DNA of 64,000 nt. Origin: Blastocatellia bacterium AA13. Its GTDB lineage: Bacteria > Acidobacteriota > Blastocatellia > UBA7656. The stretch is from NCBI GenBank assembly GCA_003222245.1, contig QHVH01000020.1, positions 37,311-101,310 on the forward strand, written 5' to 3'. Of this stretch, positions 55,608-64,000 are shown in pieces. The stretch's first letter is position 1. Each line of letters opens with the position of its first letter. A program made the position numbers and the translations under genes. The notes beneath the pieces are model-generated. The model did not search any database, was not told the DNA's origin, and worked only from the letters and a program-made list of their open reading frames with translations.

Positions 55608-56638
55608 AGACCGCCGGCGCTTTCCGTCAGATAGGACTCGGGCGATCGTTCAAACGATTCTTTGCAGCGAACACAACAAAAGTAGAAGGTCGCGTCGTTG
55701 ACAGCGGCGACGTATCTCGCCTTAGCGGTATCGACCATCATTCCGCAGACCGGATCACGAGATAAAGCGGAGGCAGGTGGAGGCTCTTGCAACGCCACAT
55801 CATTCATCACCGGCAGCGCCGATCTCGGCCGTTCTGTTTGAGCATTGGTTTCGGCCGCGGATCTTCGCAATTGTATTATCTCGCCCATCACACTGAGCGC
55901 GATCTCGGGAAGCGTCTCGCCTCCGAGGCTCAGCCCCGCCGGGCACGTGACACGGTCGAGGTGTTCCGTCGGAACACCTTTGTCGCGCAGATACTGAAAG
56001 AGTCCCTTTGCCTTTTGCGTGCTTGCTATCAAACCAAGATATTTCGGAGTTGTGCCGGCCGCCGCCTCGAGCCCCTCTTCATCGCCGGGGCCCATCGTCG
56101 CGACTACTACATAGGTTTCGGAACTAATTCGCTCGCGCGCGGAGCGAAGATCCGTCAGCACGAGGTCAGCTTCGGGGAAGCGCGTTTGTGCGGCATCGGG
56201 ATCGGCTACGCACACCTTAAAATCCAGCAGCTTGCCGAGTCCCGTCAGAATCTGAGCGATGGGCGAGGCGCCTATGATCAGGAGTTCGGGTTTGGGCAAA
56301 ACTGGTTCAACATAGATTTCGAGCGAGCCGCCTCCGTGACAGGTCATGTGATGTGACTCGACCCCTTTCCAACCTTCGCGCGAATCGTCGAGGCTGATGC
56401 TTACGAGCTTCGGCTCTCCTGTCTGAAGGGCTTTCAGAGCCTCGCGAATGACTATGGGTTGAACGCACCCGCCGCCTATCCAACCTTCAATCGAGCCGTC
56501 GGGAAAGATGATGGCCTTCGACCCGGGCCTCGCCGACTGAGGGCTTTTATAGGCTACGACGGTCGCGACGACAAAGGGATGCTCTTCGGCGCGCAACCGC
56601 TCGGCTTGATCGAGAAGGGCGTTCCAGATTGTGTTCAT
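55604..56638 (-). CDS. XdhC-family maturation protein fused to a YHS domain
   Basis: 344 residues. Residues about 1-285 are an XdhC protein (VATVVAYKSPQSARPGSKAIIFPDGSIEGWIGGGCVQPIV, LLIIGASPIAQILTGLGKLLDFKVCVADPD, YLGLIASTQKAKGLFQYL, CPAGLSLGGETLPEIALSVMGEI). After a short linker, residues 294-340 are a YHS metal-binding domain: DPVCGMMVDTAKARYVAAVNDATFYFCCVRCKESFERSPE. YHS domains are common in copper proteins, so a role in delivering copper to the CO dehydrogenase site is possible but inferred. It begins 201 bases after the stop of coxL. Confidence 0.87.
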   Translation of the reverse strand: MNTIWNALLDQAERLRAEEHPFVVATVVAYKSPQSARPGSKAIIFPDGSIEGWIGGGCVQPIVIREALKALQTGEPKLVSISLDDSREGWKGVESHHMTCHGGGSLEIYVEPVLPKPELLIIGASPIAQILTGLGKLLDFKVCVADPDAAQTRFPEADLVLTDLRSARERISSETYVVVATMGPGDEEGLEAAAGTTPKYLGLIASTQKAKGLFQYLRDKGVPTEHLDRVTCPAGLSLGGETLPEIALSVMGEIIQLRRSAAETNAQTERPRSALPVMNDVALQEPPPASALSRDPVCGMMVDTAKARYVAAVNDATFYFCCVRCKESFERSPESYLTESAGGL

Positions 56639-56839
56639 ATCGACTTGCTACAAGACGGACCCAGGAATTGAATCAATCGCTGAAGGCAAAAATCTCGAAA
56701 TTAACCTCGAATGAGGCATAAAATCTTCGATCAATGCCCAGTCTAAGCTTCTATCCTCTCTCGCGTCCTTCACGTATGAACTCGATGATTTCTTTTGTTG
56801 AGACATTCAGCTTTATGCTTGCTACGTCTAATGCTCCAC

Positions 56840-59206
56840 TTACTCACTCACTCCATTCTCCCGCAACAGCTTCCAAACCTTTGCGGGAGTGATCGGTATA
56901 TCAATATGGCGAACCCCGAGATGCCACATCGCGTCGACGACCGCGTTCACGATCGCCGCCGGAGCACCCACCGTAGCCGATTCCCCAACGCCTTTCGCGC
57001 CTAACGGGTGATGCGGAGACGGAGTGCAGGTCTTATCCGTTTCCCACTTCGGCGTTTCCACCGCCGTCGGCAACAGATAGTTCATGAAGCTGCCGTTCAG
57101 ATTGTTGCCGCTCTCGTCGTACTGAATCTCTTCGTACATCGCCGGAGCCAGCCCCATAGTCAAGCCGCCATGGATCTGCCCTTCGACAATCATCGGATTG
57201 ATGATGTTGCCGCAGTCATCCACCGCGACGAACCTGCGGATCTTCACCTCGCCGGTTCCTTTGTCTATGTCCACGACGCAGATGTAGCTCCCGAACGGAT
57301 AGGTGAGATTCGGCGGATCGTAGTAGTCGACCGCTTCGAGGCCCGCTTCCACTCCAGGCGGATGATTCGTATAAGCCGCAAGCGATATTTCTTGAATCGT
57401 CTTGGCGCGATCGGGCGAGCCTTTGACGAAGAATTTGCCCGGCTCCCACTCTAGATCGTCCTCGTGGGCTTCGAGTAAATACGCGGCTATCTTCCTGGCC
57501 TTGTCTCGAATCTTGCGCGCCGCCATGGCGCACGCAGCGCCCGCCACCGGAGTGCTCCGGCTTGCGTAGGTTCCCAGACCGTACGGCGCCGTGTCGGTGT
57601 CGCCCTCTTCGACGGCGATGTCGGCGACCGGAAAGCCAAGCTCTTCGGCGATGATCTGCGCGTAGGTAGTCTCGTGGCCCTGTCCCTGTGACTTGGTGCC
57701 GAACCGCGCGATCACCTTGCCGGTCGGATGAACCCGAATCTCCGCGCTGTCGAACATCTTCAGGCCAAGGATGTCGAAGTGCTTCGACGGGCCCGCGCCG
57801 ACGATCTCTGTAAAGCTCGAGATACCAATCCCCGTCAACTCACCGCGGGCACGCTTCTCCGCCTGCTCTTTTCGAAGCTCGTCGTATTCGATTCGCTCCA
57901 TTGCGAGCTTCAAAGCGGCCGCGTAGTTACCGCTGTCGTACTCCCATCCCAGCGCCGACTTATACGGGAACTGTTCCGGCTTGATGAAATTCTTGAACCT
58001 AAACTCGGCGGGATCCATTCCGATCTCGTGCGCCATCACATCCGCGATTCGCTCGATGGTGTGCACGGCTTCGGTGACGCGGAAGGAGCAGCGGTAGGCG
58101 ATTCCACCGGGCGGCTTATTGGTGTAAGCGCCGTCCACTTCAACGTGGGCCGCTTTCAGGTCATAGGAACCGGTGCAGATGTGAAACAGACCGGCCGGAA
58201 ACTTCGAGGGATTCGCGGCCGCATCGGTGTAGCCGTGATCGGCTATCGTTTTGATTCGCAGACCGGTGATCGTGCCGTCCTTTTTCCCCGCAAGCTCGGC
58301 GCTTATGTGATAGTCGCGAGCAAAGGAATCGGCCTGGAGATTTTCCATTCGATCTTCGATCCACTTGACGGGTTTGCCCGTGAGCACTGAGGCGGCGACC
58401 GCGATTACATAACCCGGATAGACCGGAACCTTGCCGCCGAAACCTCCGCCGATGTCGGGCGAGATGATTTGAATCTTGTGTTCGGCAAGACCGACGTGGC
58501 CGGCGACCAGAGCAAAGACCGTGCGAATCGCGTGCGGCGCCTGCGTGGTCATCCAGACCGTGAGCTTGCCCGTCACCTTGTTGAAATGGGCAACACAGCC
58601 GCAAGTCTCAATCGAAGAAACGTGAATCCGCGGAATGTAGATGTCCTCCTGGACCGTGACTTCGGCTTCCTGAAAGGTTTTGTCGGTAGCGGCTTTATCG
58701 CCCCACTCCCAGTGCCATATGTGATTGTCCTTCTTGCCCTCCTTGTCGGTGCGAAGAACCGGTGCATCGGGGAGCAGCGCTTTCTTCGGGTCGACGACGA
58801 CGGGCAGCGGATCGTAGTCAATCTCCACCGCATCGACTCCATCGGCCGCCACGTAGCGCGAAGTAGCGAGCACGGCCGCTACTTCCTGAGCCTGATACAT
58901 GACTTTCTCGACAGGCAATACCATCTGCGTATCGGACATCAGCGTAGGCATCCAGTGAAGGTTGTACTGGGCGAGATCCTTGCCGGTGATGACCGCGGCC
59001 ACGCCGGGAATGGCCAGCGCTTTGGACGTATCGATATTCGTGATCTTCGCGTGAGCGTACGGGCTGCGCACGATGTCGAGGTAGAGCATATCCGGCAGCA
59101 CGACGTCATCGACGTAGTTCCCCTGGCCTCGCAGGAAGCGCGGGTCCTCTTTGCGCTTGACGGAATGGCCCATCCCGCCTACTTCAGGTGAAGTTCTCGG
59201 CGTCAT
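56840..59206 (-). CDS. coxL: Aerobic CO dehydrogenase large subunit, form I
   Basis: 788 residues from the ATG at 59206, which overlaps the coxS stop as ATGA; the longer frame to 59284 lies inside coxS and is not used. The protein binds the Mo-Cu cofactor and oxidises CO to CO2. The active-site loop is AYRCSFR (around residue 370), the form I signature in which the Cys ligates copper; form II proteins have AYRGAGR. Other motifs: [34 protein letters not shown], and the C-terminal [18 protein letters not shown] with the catalytic Glu. Confidence 0.95.
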   Translation of the reverse strand: MTPRTSPEVGGMGHSVKRKEDPRFLRGQGNYVDDVVLPDMLYLDIVRSPYAHAKITNIDTSKALAIPGVAAVITGKDLAQYNLHWMPTLMSDTQMVLPVEKVMYQAQEVAAVLATSRYVAADGVDAVEIDYDPLPVVVDPKKALLPDAPVLRTDKEGKKDNHIWHWEWGDKAATDKTFQEAEVTVQEDIYIPRIHVSSIETCGCVAHFNKVTGKLTVWMTTQAPHAIRTVFALVAGHVGLAEHKIQIISPDIGGGFGGKVPVYPGYVIAVAASVLTGKPVKWIEDRMENLQADSFARDYHISAELAGKKDGTITGLRIKTIADHGYTDAAANPSKFPAGLFHICTGSYDLKAAHVEVDGAYTNKPPGGIAYRCSFRVTEAVHTIERIADVMAHEIGMDPAEFRFKNFIKPEQFPYKSALGWEYDSGNYAAALKLAMERIEYDELRKEQAEKRARGELTGIGISSFTEIVGAGPSKHFDILGLKMFDSAEIRVHPTGKVIARFGTKSQGQGHETTYAQIIAEELGFPVADIAVEEGDTDTAPYGLGTYASRSTPVAGAACAMAARKIRDKARKIAAYLLEAHEDDLEWEPGKFFVKGSPDRAKTIQEISLAAYTNHPPGVEAGLEAVDYYDPPNLTYPFGSYICVVDIDKGTGEVKIRRFVAVDDCGNIINPMIVEGQIHGGLTMGLAPAMYEEIQYDESGNNLNGSFMNYLLPTAVETPKWETDKTCTPSPHHPLGAKGVGESATVGAPAAIVNAVVDAMWHLGVRHIDIPITPAKVWKLLRENGVSE

Positions 59207-59682
59207 TGCGCACCTCCCTCTCGCATCTTCTGAGCGGCATATTGATATGCCTTCACAATGTTGACGTAGCCGGTGCACCGGCAAAGATTGCCGGAAATGG
59301 CGTGGCGAATCTCGTCTTCGCTGGGTTCGGCGTTATTCTTGAGAAACTCATATCCGGTCATCAGCATGCCGGGAGTACAGAAGCCGCATTGCAATCCGTG
59401 CTCTTGAAAGAAGCCTTCCTGGAGGTGATTGAGTTTGCCGTCCTGTTCGAGTCCTTCAACGGTCAACACCTCTCGGCCGTCTGCCTGAATCGCGAACACC
59501 GTACATGATTTGACGGCGCGGCCGTCCAAAACAACGGTGCAAGCTCCGCAGTGGCTTGTATCACAGCCTATGTGAGTGCCGGTCAACCGGAGGACTTCGC
59601 GAATGAAATGGACAAGCAGAAGCCTCGGCTCGACCTCGGCCTTGTGATCCACTCCGTTGACTTTGACATTGATCGCAGCCAT
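59203..59682 (-). CDS. coxS: Aerobic CO dehydrogenase small subunit (2x[2Fe-2S])
   Basis: 159 residues, full length. The N-terminal plant-ferredoxin-like cluster has [22 protein letters not shown]; the C-terminal cluster has [16 protein letters not shown] and [15 protein letters not shown]. It transfers electrons from the Mo site in CoxL to FAD in CoxM. It starts three bases after the coxM stop. Confidence 0.96.
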   Translation of the reverse strand: MAAINVKVNGVDHKAEVEPRLLLVHFIREVLRLTGTHIGCDTSHCGACTVVLDGRAVKSCTVFAIQADGREVLTVEGLEQDGKLNHLQEGFFQEHGLQCGFCTPGMLMTGYEFLKNNAEPSEDEIRHAISGNLCRCTGYVNIVKAYQYAAQKMREGGAQ

Positions 59683-59685
59683 GGC

Positions 59686-60564
59686 TTAGACGCCTCCTTT
59701 CACCCGCTCCAGCGCTCGGACAATCGCCCGTGCGGTGAGAACCCGAACCAGATCGCGCTTGTAATCGGCCGGACCGCGAATGTCGTCGACCGGATGCGAC
59801 TCGCCTGCCGCAATCTCGGATGCCTGCTTGACGGCGGCTTGATCGAGTTGCTTGCCTTTGACGAAGGCTTCGGCTTTCACTGCTTTGATCGGGGTGAAGC
59901 CGACGTTCGTGAGGCCGATTCCAGCAGCAGCAGTGCATGCGCCGGAGTTATTCAACGTTATCTGCACCGCAACGCCGGCCGTTGCATAGTCGCCGACTTT
60001 TCGCTCGAGCTTCAAATAAGCGCCGCCGGTCGACGGCGGGGGAATCGGAATCTTGATCTCCCTTAATATTTCGTCAGCCTCGAGCGCGGTTGTAAACAAT
60101 GCGGGGAAGAAATTCTCAACAGGTACATCACGCTCGCCGCGGGGCCCGACCGCGACAACGATCGCTCCAAGCGCAAGCATCGTTGCCGGATGGTCGTTGG
60201 CGGGATCGCCGTGAGCCAGATTTCCGCATACGGTCGCCTGGTTTCGCACAAGCGGGTCGGCTATTACCGAGGTCGTATCGACCAGGATTGGGAAGCGCGA
60301 TCGCACCAGTTCCGATCTTTCGAGATCGCTCTCTCGGACAAGCGCTCCAATGCGAAGGAAGCCGTCTTTCTCGGTTATGTAATCGAGACCGGGAATCCGA
60401 TTGATATCCACGATGTGCGGAGGCGATGCCAGCCTTAGCTTCATCATCGGAATCAGGCTTTGTCCGCCTGAGAGAATCTTGGCATCCGACCCCAGCTTTT
60501 GAAGAAGCGCCACCGCTTCGTCAAGCGTACCTGGAGCGGAGTACTCAAAGCTGCGAGGTATCAT
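59686..60564 (-). CDS. coxM: Aerobic CO dehydrogenase FAD-binding medium subunit
   Basis: 292 residues, full length. FAD-binding motifs are AKILSGGQSLIPMMKLRLA (residues about 33-51) and TVCGNLAHGDPANDHPATML (about 110). The ATG is preceded by GGAGGTGA six bases upstream, the strongest ribosome binding site in the cluster. First gene of coxMSL behind the promoter at 60676-60704. Confidence 0.95.
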   Translation of the reverse strand: MIPRSFEYSAPGTLDEAVALLQKLGSDAKILSGGQSLIPMMKLRLASPPHIVDINRIPGLDYITEKDGFLRIGALVRESDLERSELVRSRFPILVDTTSVIADPLVRNQATVCGNLAHGDPANDHPATMLALGAIVVAVGPRGERDVPVENFFPALFTTALEADEILREIKIPIPPPSTGGAYLKLERKVGDYATAGVAVQITLNNSGACTAAAGIGLTNVGFTPIKAVKAEAFVKGKQLDQAAVKQASEIAAGESHPVDDIRGPADYKRDLVRVLTARAIVRALERVKGGV

Positions 60565-60675
60565 AGGCCCTCACCTCCGGAGTTAGTTATGTGCGGTTAA
60601 AAGCAACTCAATCGCTGCGGCTTACGGCCGCCGGTTCTACTTGTAAAGGCGAAACAACCTGGATTCTACTCGGGC

Positions 60676-60704
60676 AATATACGAGCTATCCCTCTGCTGC
60701 TCAA
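60676..60704 (-). promoter_or_regulatory. Sigma70-type promoter of coxMSL
   Basis: On the minus strand, TTGAGC (60699-60704) and TATATT (60676-60681) lie 17 bases apart, about 110 bases upstream of coxM. I see no clear operator or inverted repeat near it. Confidence 0.6.
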
Positions 60705-60982
60705 AAAGCTCGACGTTACTCAGAATTCCTTTGCTTGGACAATTCTCGGAATCAATCTCAAAACTAATTCGTTCCCCTTGCCGGCAGCCGTAGCATACTC
60801 ACGGTAAATTCGTGCGTCAACCAGCCCTGAATGAGGGGGTAATGAGGGGGCTGCTTAACTGAGTTGGTGAGAAGATCGTCGCCGGCGGAGTGTGAATAGG
60901 AGAAAGGGTCCTTAGAGATTTGGGTTGATACTCAGATACGGAATCTTCTGGATTCCGTTAGGAAAGCATTAATAAAAGCCGA

Positions 60983-61161
60983 GCATTGAAGTGCGCTTCA
61001 GTGCTGGGATCCGAGACAACCTGATCGTTATCTCGTCCTGTAGAGGAGGAGAGGAGACTTGGCGTCATGGGTCAGCCGTTCCTTGGGCACTCGTCAAGTC
61101 GCTCGACAAGAAAACCCACCAATGAACTGGTGGGCTAATTTCAAATGTCCCTGGCGGGACA
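60983..61161. repeat. Cluster of hairpins of the genome-dispersed family
   Basis: Three hairpins: AGCATTGAAG-TGCG-CTTCAGTGCT (one G-T pair), CCCACCA-ATGAAC-TGGTGGG, and TGTCCC-TGGC-GGGACA. The order and design match the blocks at 21.6-21.95 kb and 29.1-29.2 kb. Confidence 0.7.
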
Positions 61162-61818
61162 GGCGACATGTGGAGAGCCAAGAATTGGTCCCTCAAAGGC
61201 AATGCATCCGCGATGAACGCGCGCGCCGACGCAAGTATTAGCTGATCACTCTGGTTGCGAGGCAGCCGAAACAGGCAGCCGAAACTTATCCTCGAGTCCC
61301 GGAGTGCGCAACGCCGGAGCGCGCGCGTTGAGGCTGATTGCATCCAAATCATCGAGTACCGCGGAGCGGGCAACCGATTTTGAAGTCGTGACATTACGTC
61401 CGGACGCACGGCTCGACGCTTGGCTACCTGCCAGTTGCTGCAAGGCCGTCACTGTCTCGTCGAGTGCGCTGAACAGATGAACTCATTGCAATCATTGACG
61501 ATGCCTGTAATCGAAAAACAAAATCATAGGGCTCCGACTATCAAGGCTCGCGATCATACAGTGCATCCGCCGAAGCCTGTGAGCTACTTAACAAAAATAT
61601 GAGCACCCATCCTGAACACATATATAGCTCGTTGAATCCAGTCGGTAAATAGAGCGTGCAGCAACATATTTGCCTTACGGTTCACCACTCAGGCGCAGCA
61701 CGACCCTTCTACCTTCACTCCGATTAATCGCCGCTTGTGCCTGCTTTTATTATTATACGCGGAGCTTGCGATGATTCGGGTTGGTACCTATACTTGTCGG
61801 CGTTCATGAGGGCGCGAA

Positions 61819-62185
61819 GTGGATAGACTAGAGCGCCGCCTGCCGCGGGTCAGGACAGCACTTCCGAGTGAGGAAACATGGCAGTGGGCCTTTCCGGCCC
61901 AGACACGATACTTTGATAAGGAAGCACGGATTGAGCGACGCCATCACCTTCACGAGACCGCGGTCCAAGAAGCGATGAGACAGGCGGTCATTCGAGCTCG
62001 CATTGGCAAGCCGGCGACGCCGCATGTTCTGAGACATTCGTTCGCTACCCACTTACTGGAGGATGGGCATGACATCCGCACGATCCAGGAACTCTTAGGA
62101 TGCGGATCTCAATACGACGATGATATACACGCATGTTCTGAATCGGGGTGGGCGCGGGGTCCGGAGCCCGGCCGATTCTCTATGA
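61819..62185 (+). pseudogene. intI: Integron integrase (IntI) remnant, 5' truncated and frameshifted
   Basis: The frame from 61819 encodes the C-terminal third of an IntI tyrosine recombinase: [60 protein letters not shown], with the catalytic HxxR. After LLG the frame is lost around 62100-62113; in another frame the expected end continues as [21 protein letters not shown] with the catalytic Tyr and stops at 62185. The N-terminal two thirds of a normal 320-340 residue integrase are absent. The residues and the R-H-H-Y region are characteristic of integron integrases rather than of XerC/D. It cannot encode an active enzyme. It reads in the same direction as the cassettes that follow. Confidence 0.85.
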
Positions 62186-62362
62186 GAGCAAAGCGATGCT
62201 ACCGGACGGGGCGGATATGGGCGGAACGATCAGGCTTGCTATCACAATGGAGATTGCAGCTACTTTTGAATGTTAAACGATCTATTCTCAGCAGCATGAC
62301 CGGATCACATTTGCTCAAGCCGGCCTTTTTTATACAGCCTGGGGCAGCCGGGCCAAAAGATT

Positions 62363-62391
62363 TATACAGGTCTGTATAGTTAGAGTTAGAC
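62363..62391 (+). other. attI-like recombination site
   Basis: GTTAGAC (62385-62391) matches the GTTRRRY core where IntI inserts cassettes, and overlaps a second GTTAGAG. Just before it lies a perfect inverted repeat TATACAG-GT-CTGTATA (62363-62378). It stands between the integrase remnant and the first cassette, where attI is expected. Confidence 0.55.
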
Positions 62392-62421
62392 AGCTTATCG
62401 TGAACCGTAGAGGTTACTAAA

Positions 62422-63066
62422 ATGTCGAGTGAAGATAATAAGGGCCAGCAACAAGGCTCGAAAGAGAAAGCCAAAGATGAGCCCCTGTTGTTGCAGTATT
62501 ATAAGCCTAGCGTGAGCCTCGCCAAAGCACTCGTGTGGCCGTTAATAATCCTTTTTATCTTCTTCCAGGCTCGCGAATCAATATTAGAAGCCATTTCTTT
62601 ATTTCCATATCTTCTTTCACGAGCTTCAGTCATAACAATAGCCGGGGTAACAATTGAAGTTGACTAAAGCTTACGGGCACAAGCCACTCCAGAAATAAGA
62701 GCAGCGATTTCTTCAATTTCCCCTGATGCTTTGAAACTATTGATGGATACAGGCGAAGCAACCCATCGCACATCAACTAAGTTCCCCCATGTTTTGGAAA
62801 ATCAGATCCCATTGTTGCGTGAGCTGGAAAAGGCGAAACTGATCGAGCTACAAGTCGGTGATACCGGCGACCCGGAATATGATATTTTCTACAAGGCGAC
62901 TGAGCTAGGAAAAAATGCCTATCATTTCCTTCAAAATGTTGTTATCGACGTCCTTGTTCGAGCAAAGAAGCAGGACACTAGAAATGAGAATGTATCAATG
63001 AGCGGAAAAGGGAATGATAGAAAGGAAGGCAAGAAAGGCAAAGATAAGAAGGGCCGAGAGAAATGA
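62422..63066 (+). pseudogene. First gene cassette: membrane protein gene with in-frame stop
   Basis: A single frame of 215 codons is interrupted once by TAA at 62665-62667. Before it: a hydrophilic N-terminus, then PSVSLAKALVWPLIILFIFFQARESILEAISLFPYLL with one membrane segment. After it the same frame stays open (SLRAQATPEIRAAISSISPDALKLLMDTGEATHR, then ELEKAKLIELQVGDTGDPEYDIFYKATELGKNAYHFLQNV) and ends in a Lys/Gly-rich tail. The second part looks like a winged-helix-type region. The unbroken frame over 400 bases suggests one gene hit by a nonsense mutation or subject to readthrough. Family not recognised. Confidence 0.65.
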
Positions 63067-63090
63067 ATTCCGTCAATGAATTATACTAAG

Positions 63091-63187
63091 ACGCTGCCTA
63101 AACCGTTGCAGCGGAGGCCGCGAAGCACAGTTCTCATAGTTCCCGCGATGCCGCTCGCGGCCCCGCTGAACGCGGGGGTTAGACGCT
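63091..63187 (+). other. attC site (59-base element) of cassette 1
   Basis: Left core GCCTAAAC (63096-63103) and right core GTTAGAC (63178-63184) flank an imperfect palindrome: CAGCGG (63109-63114) plus GGCCGCGA (63116-63123) pair with TCGCGGCC (63155-63162) plus CCGCTG (63163-63168), leaving A63115 extrahelical, with a 31-base variable loop. Extrahelical bases and core sites are the defining features of attC. Confidence 0.87.
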
Positions 63188-63281
63188 ACGAGTCCTGTGA
63201 TTAATGGATCGTCATAGGCCCGGATTACGAGTTGAATGGTATTCCGACATTTATTATGTTCTCAAGCAGGAGAAGAAGATT

Positions 63282-63848
63282 ATGGCTATCAATCCTTCCA
63301 CGATACTCTCTATAATTGCCGTTCTTACATCAATTATTTCACTGGTTATTGTCCTTCGACAAACACTTATACTTAAACATGCGAACGCACTTCCTATCTT
63401 GATCGATATGTTGAGAGAATATCGAAGCGCAGATTTCAAACGCCATTATCGCTATATTGCTGACGACCTCAGAAAGGAATGTGATCCAGAGCAGACAGGT
63501 TATACCAACCTCCCAGTGACAGCGGCTATTCATGTCTTGCCGGTTAGCCATTTCTTCGACAACCTGGGTTTGCTAGTTGCCCACGGTATAATCAATGAAG
63601 AGCTCGTCCTGAGTTTCATGGGTGAATCAATCGAATTTGCATGGTTGGTGCTTGAGCCATATATCGTAAAGGAAGGGGAATTACGCAAAGCTATACGAGA
63701 AGGAGAACTAAAAAAAGCTGATTACCAAGAATTCTTTAGGGACTTGGTAAAACGAGTTCGCACAAACCCACCAGCACAAATTCGACAAAAATTACTTAAG
63801 CCGGGTAAACTTCGGCGCGTGACCAGATACCTTATGGGGAAGGGCTAA
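63282..63848 (+). CDS. Second gene cassette: small membrane protein, DUF4760-like
   Basis: 188 residues from the ATG at 63282, which opens a membrane segment (NPSTILSIIAVLTSIISLVIVL) and has AGGAGAAGAAG upstream; a longer frame from 63204, right after the attC, is the alternative. The rest is helical and soluble (MLREYRSADFKRHYRYIADDLRKEC, VSHFFDNLGLLVAHGIINEELVLSFMG) in the manner of DUF4760 membrane-anchored proteins. AT-rich compared with the chromosome. No function known. Confidence 0.75.
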   Translation: MAINPSTILSIIAVLTSIISLVIVLRQTLILKHANALPILIDMLREYRSADFKRHYRYIADDLRKECDPEQTGYTNLPVTAAIHVLPVSHFFDNLGLLVAHGIINEELVLSFMGESIEFAWLVLEPYIVKEGELRKAIREGELKKADYQEFFRDLVKRVRTNPPAQIRQKLLKPGKLRRVTRYLMGKG

Positions 63849-63867
63849 GATGGCCCGACCGCGTCTA

Positions 63868-63876
63868 ACGCTATAT
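63868..63876 (+). other. Left end of a second attC, interrupted
   Basis: GCGTCTAACGC at the end of cassette 2 contains GTCTAAC, a perfect RYYYAAC left core of an attC. The palindrome and right core that should follow within about 100 bases are absent; instead an IS110-type element begins. Confidence 0.6.
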
Positions 63877-64000
63877 GAAAGGACGCCCCTTCGGTGGTAG
63901 CTTGAAGTTCCAACCCTCAACCTATCACCAGGAGGAACGTCCAATGAACAATCTGAAGTATGTAGGTCTAGACGTGCATCAGGCAAGCACCTCGGTCGCA
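63877..64000 (+). mobile_element. IS110/IS1111-type insertion sequence, left end and start of transposase, partial
   Basis: The transposase frame starts at the ATG 63944 after an AGGAGG ribosome binding site and begins NNLKYVGLDVHQASTSVA, the N-terminus of IS110-family DEDD transposases (first catalytic Asp in the GLDVH motif). It runs off the right edge after 19 codons. The noncoding left end is only about 70 bases, which fits the IS1111 group, whose members include ones that target attC sites. The left boundary is approximate. Confidence 0.8.
63944..64000 (+). CDS. IS110-family transposase, N-terminal fragment at window edge
   Basis: Nineteen codons are in the window: NNLKYVGLDVHQASTSVA after the Met. 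YVGLDVH is the RuvC-like first strand and catalytic Asp of DEDD transposases. AGGAGG at 63930-63935 sets the start. Everything downstream lies outside the window. Confidence 0.8.
   Translation, partial: MNNLKYVGLDVHQASTSVA

Larger units (their letters stand above)
60565..61818. other. 1.25 kb without a confident gene, with hairpin repeats
   Basis: After the cox promoter the region holds the hairpins AGCATTGAAG/CTTCAGTGCT (60983-61006), CCCACCA/TGGTGGG (61115-61134) and TGTCCC/GGGACA (61146-61161). A minus-strand frame at 61246-61452 has coding-like composition but no motif I know. The last 200 bases before the integrase remnant are AT-rich and empty. Confidence 0.55.

Noticed and set aside
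56640..56838. Short minus-strand frame (28 codons, STKEIIEFIREGRERG) between coxL and the XdhC-YHS gene
   Set aside because: It looks like the tail of a ribbon-helix-helix antitoxin, but it has no start codon and a stop directly upstream; too short to call.
61065..61409. 114-codon minus-strand frame ending in PPVHWWVF
   Set aside because: The same repeat-derived residues as in the 21 kb block show that it is translated hairpin DNA.
61246..61452. 68-codon minus-strand frame with coding-like codon use
   Set aside because: GTG start without a ribosome binding site and no recognisable family; noted only as part of the gene-free stretch.
62363..62378. LexA box beside attI
   Set aside because: The half-sites are in the order ACAG..CTGT, not the CTGT-N8-ACAG order of SOS boxes.

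Overview
The window looks like a chromosomal segment of a GC-rich, Gram-negative soil bacterium. The gene families fit Acidobacteriota, class Blastocatellia: a very large glycosyltransferase-rich surface polysaccharide locus, an aerobic CO dehydrogenase cluster, a SufS/SufU pair, and carboxypeptidase-regulatory-domain outer membrane proteins. This placement is inference; there is no rRNA or other phylogenetic marker in the window.

Region 1 (about 1-39.9 kb, all minus strand, so it reads right to left) is one long surface polysaccharide locus. A good sigma70-type promoter at 39879-39907 stands before a TPR protein, a broken O-antigen-ligase-like gene, an outer membrane export protein (Wza type), a chain-length regulator/tyrosine autokinase (Wzc type), an ABC-2 exporter (Wzm/Wzt type), about ten glycosyltransferases, two GT-C-like membrane proteins and several methyltransferases. 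Nucleotide-sugar genes include gmd and fcl for GDP-L-fucose, an RffA/WecE-type aminotransferase and two SDR proteins. Decorating enzymes include a NodU-type carbamoyltransferase, an AsnB-type amidotransferase and an FkbM methyltransferase. A WecA/TagO-type initiating phosphotransferase fused to a FlaA1-like N-terminal half lies near the far end. Many of these genes overlap by 4 or 8 bases and are probably translationally coupled. Past it lie a FecR-domain protein, a small zinc-ribbon membrane protein and a secreted protein cut by the left edge. Several gaps hold hairpin repeats or heptamer-like tandem repeats.

Region 2 (40-50.1 kb) is mixed: an MFS transporter, a DUF4845-like membrane protein and aroB on the minus strand; a poorly understood stretch with a bidirectional terminator; then on the plus strand a secreted carboxypeptidase-regulatory-domain protein, a large hybrid histidine kinase without a neighbouring response regulator, and a zinc-type quinone/alcohol dehydrogenase.

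Region 3 (50.2-60.7 kb, minus strand) is a form I aerobic CO dehydrogenase system. coxM-coxS-coxL (AYRCSFR active-site signature in CoxL) lie behind a promoter at 60676-60704. They are followed by a tightly coupled maturation set: XdhC-YHS fusion, MocA-like nucleotidyltransferase, MoxR ATPase (CoxD), VWA protein (CoxE), a second XdhC protein, then SufU and SufS. The order suggests that cofactor cytidylylation, sulfuration and insertion are made together with the enzyme.

Region 4 (60.6-64 kb) is accessory DNA: hairpin repeats, then a degraded integron. It has the 3' part of a frameshifted integron integrase, an attI-like core, a first cassette whose gene carries an in-frame stop, a clear attC site, a second cassette encoding a membrane protein, and the left end of a second attC that is apparently interrupted by an IS110/IS1111-type element running off the right edge.
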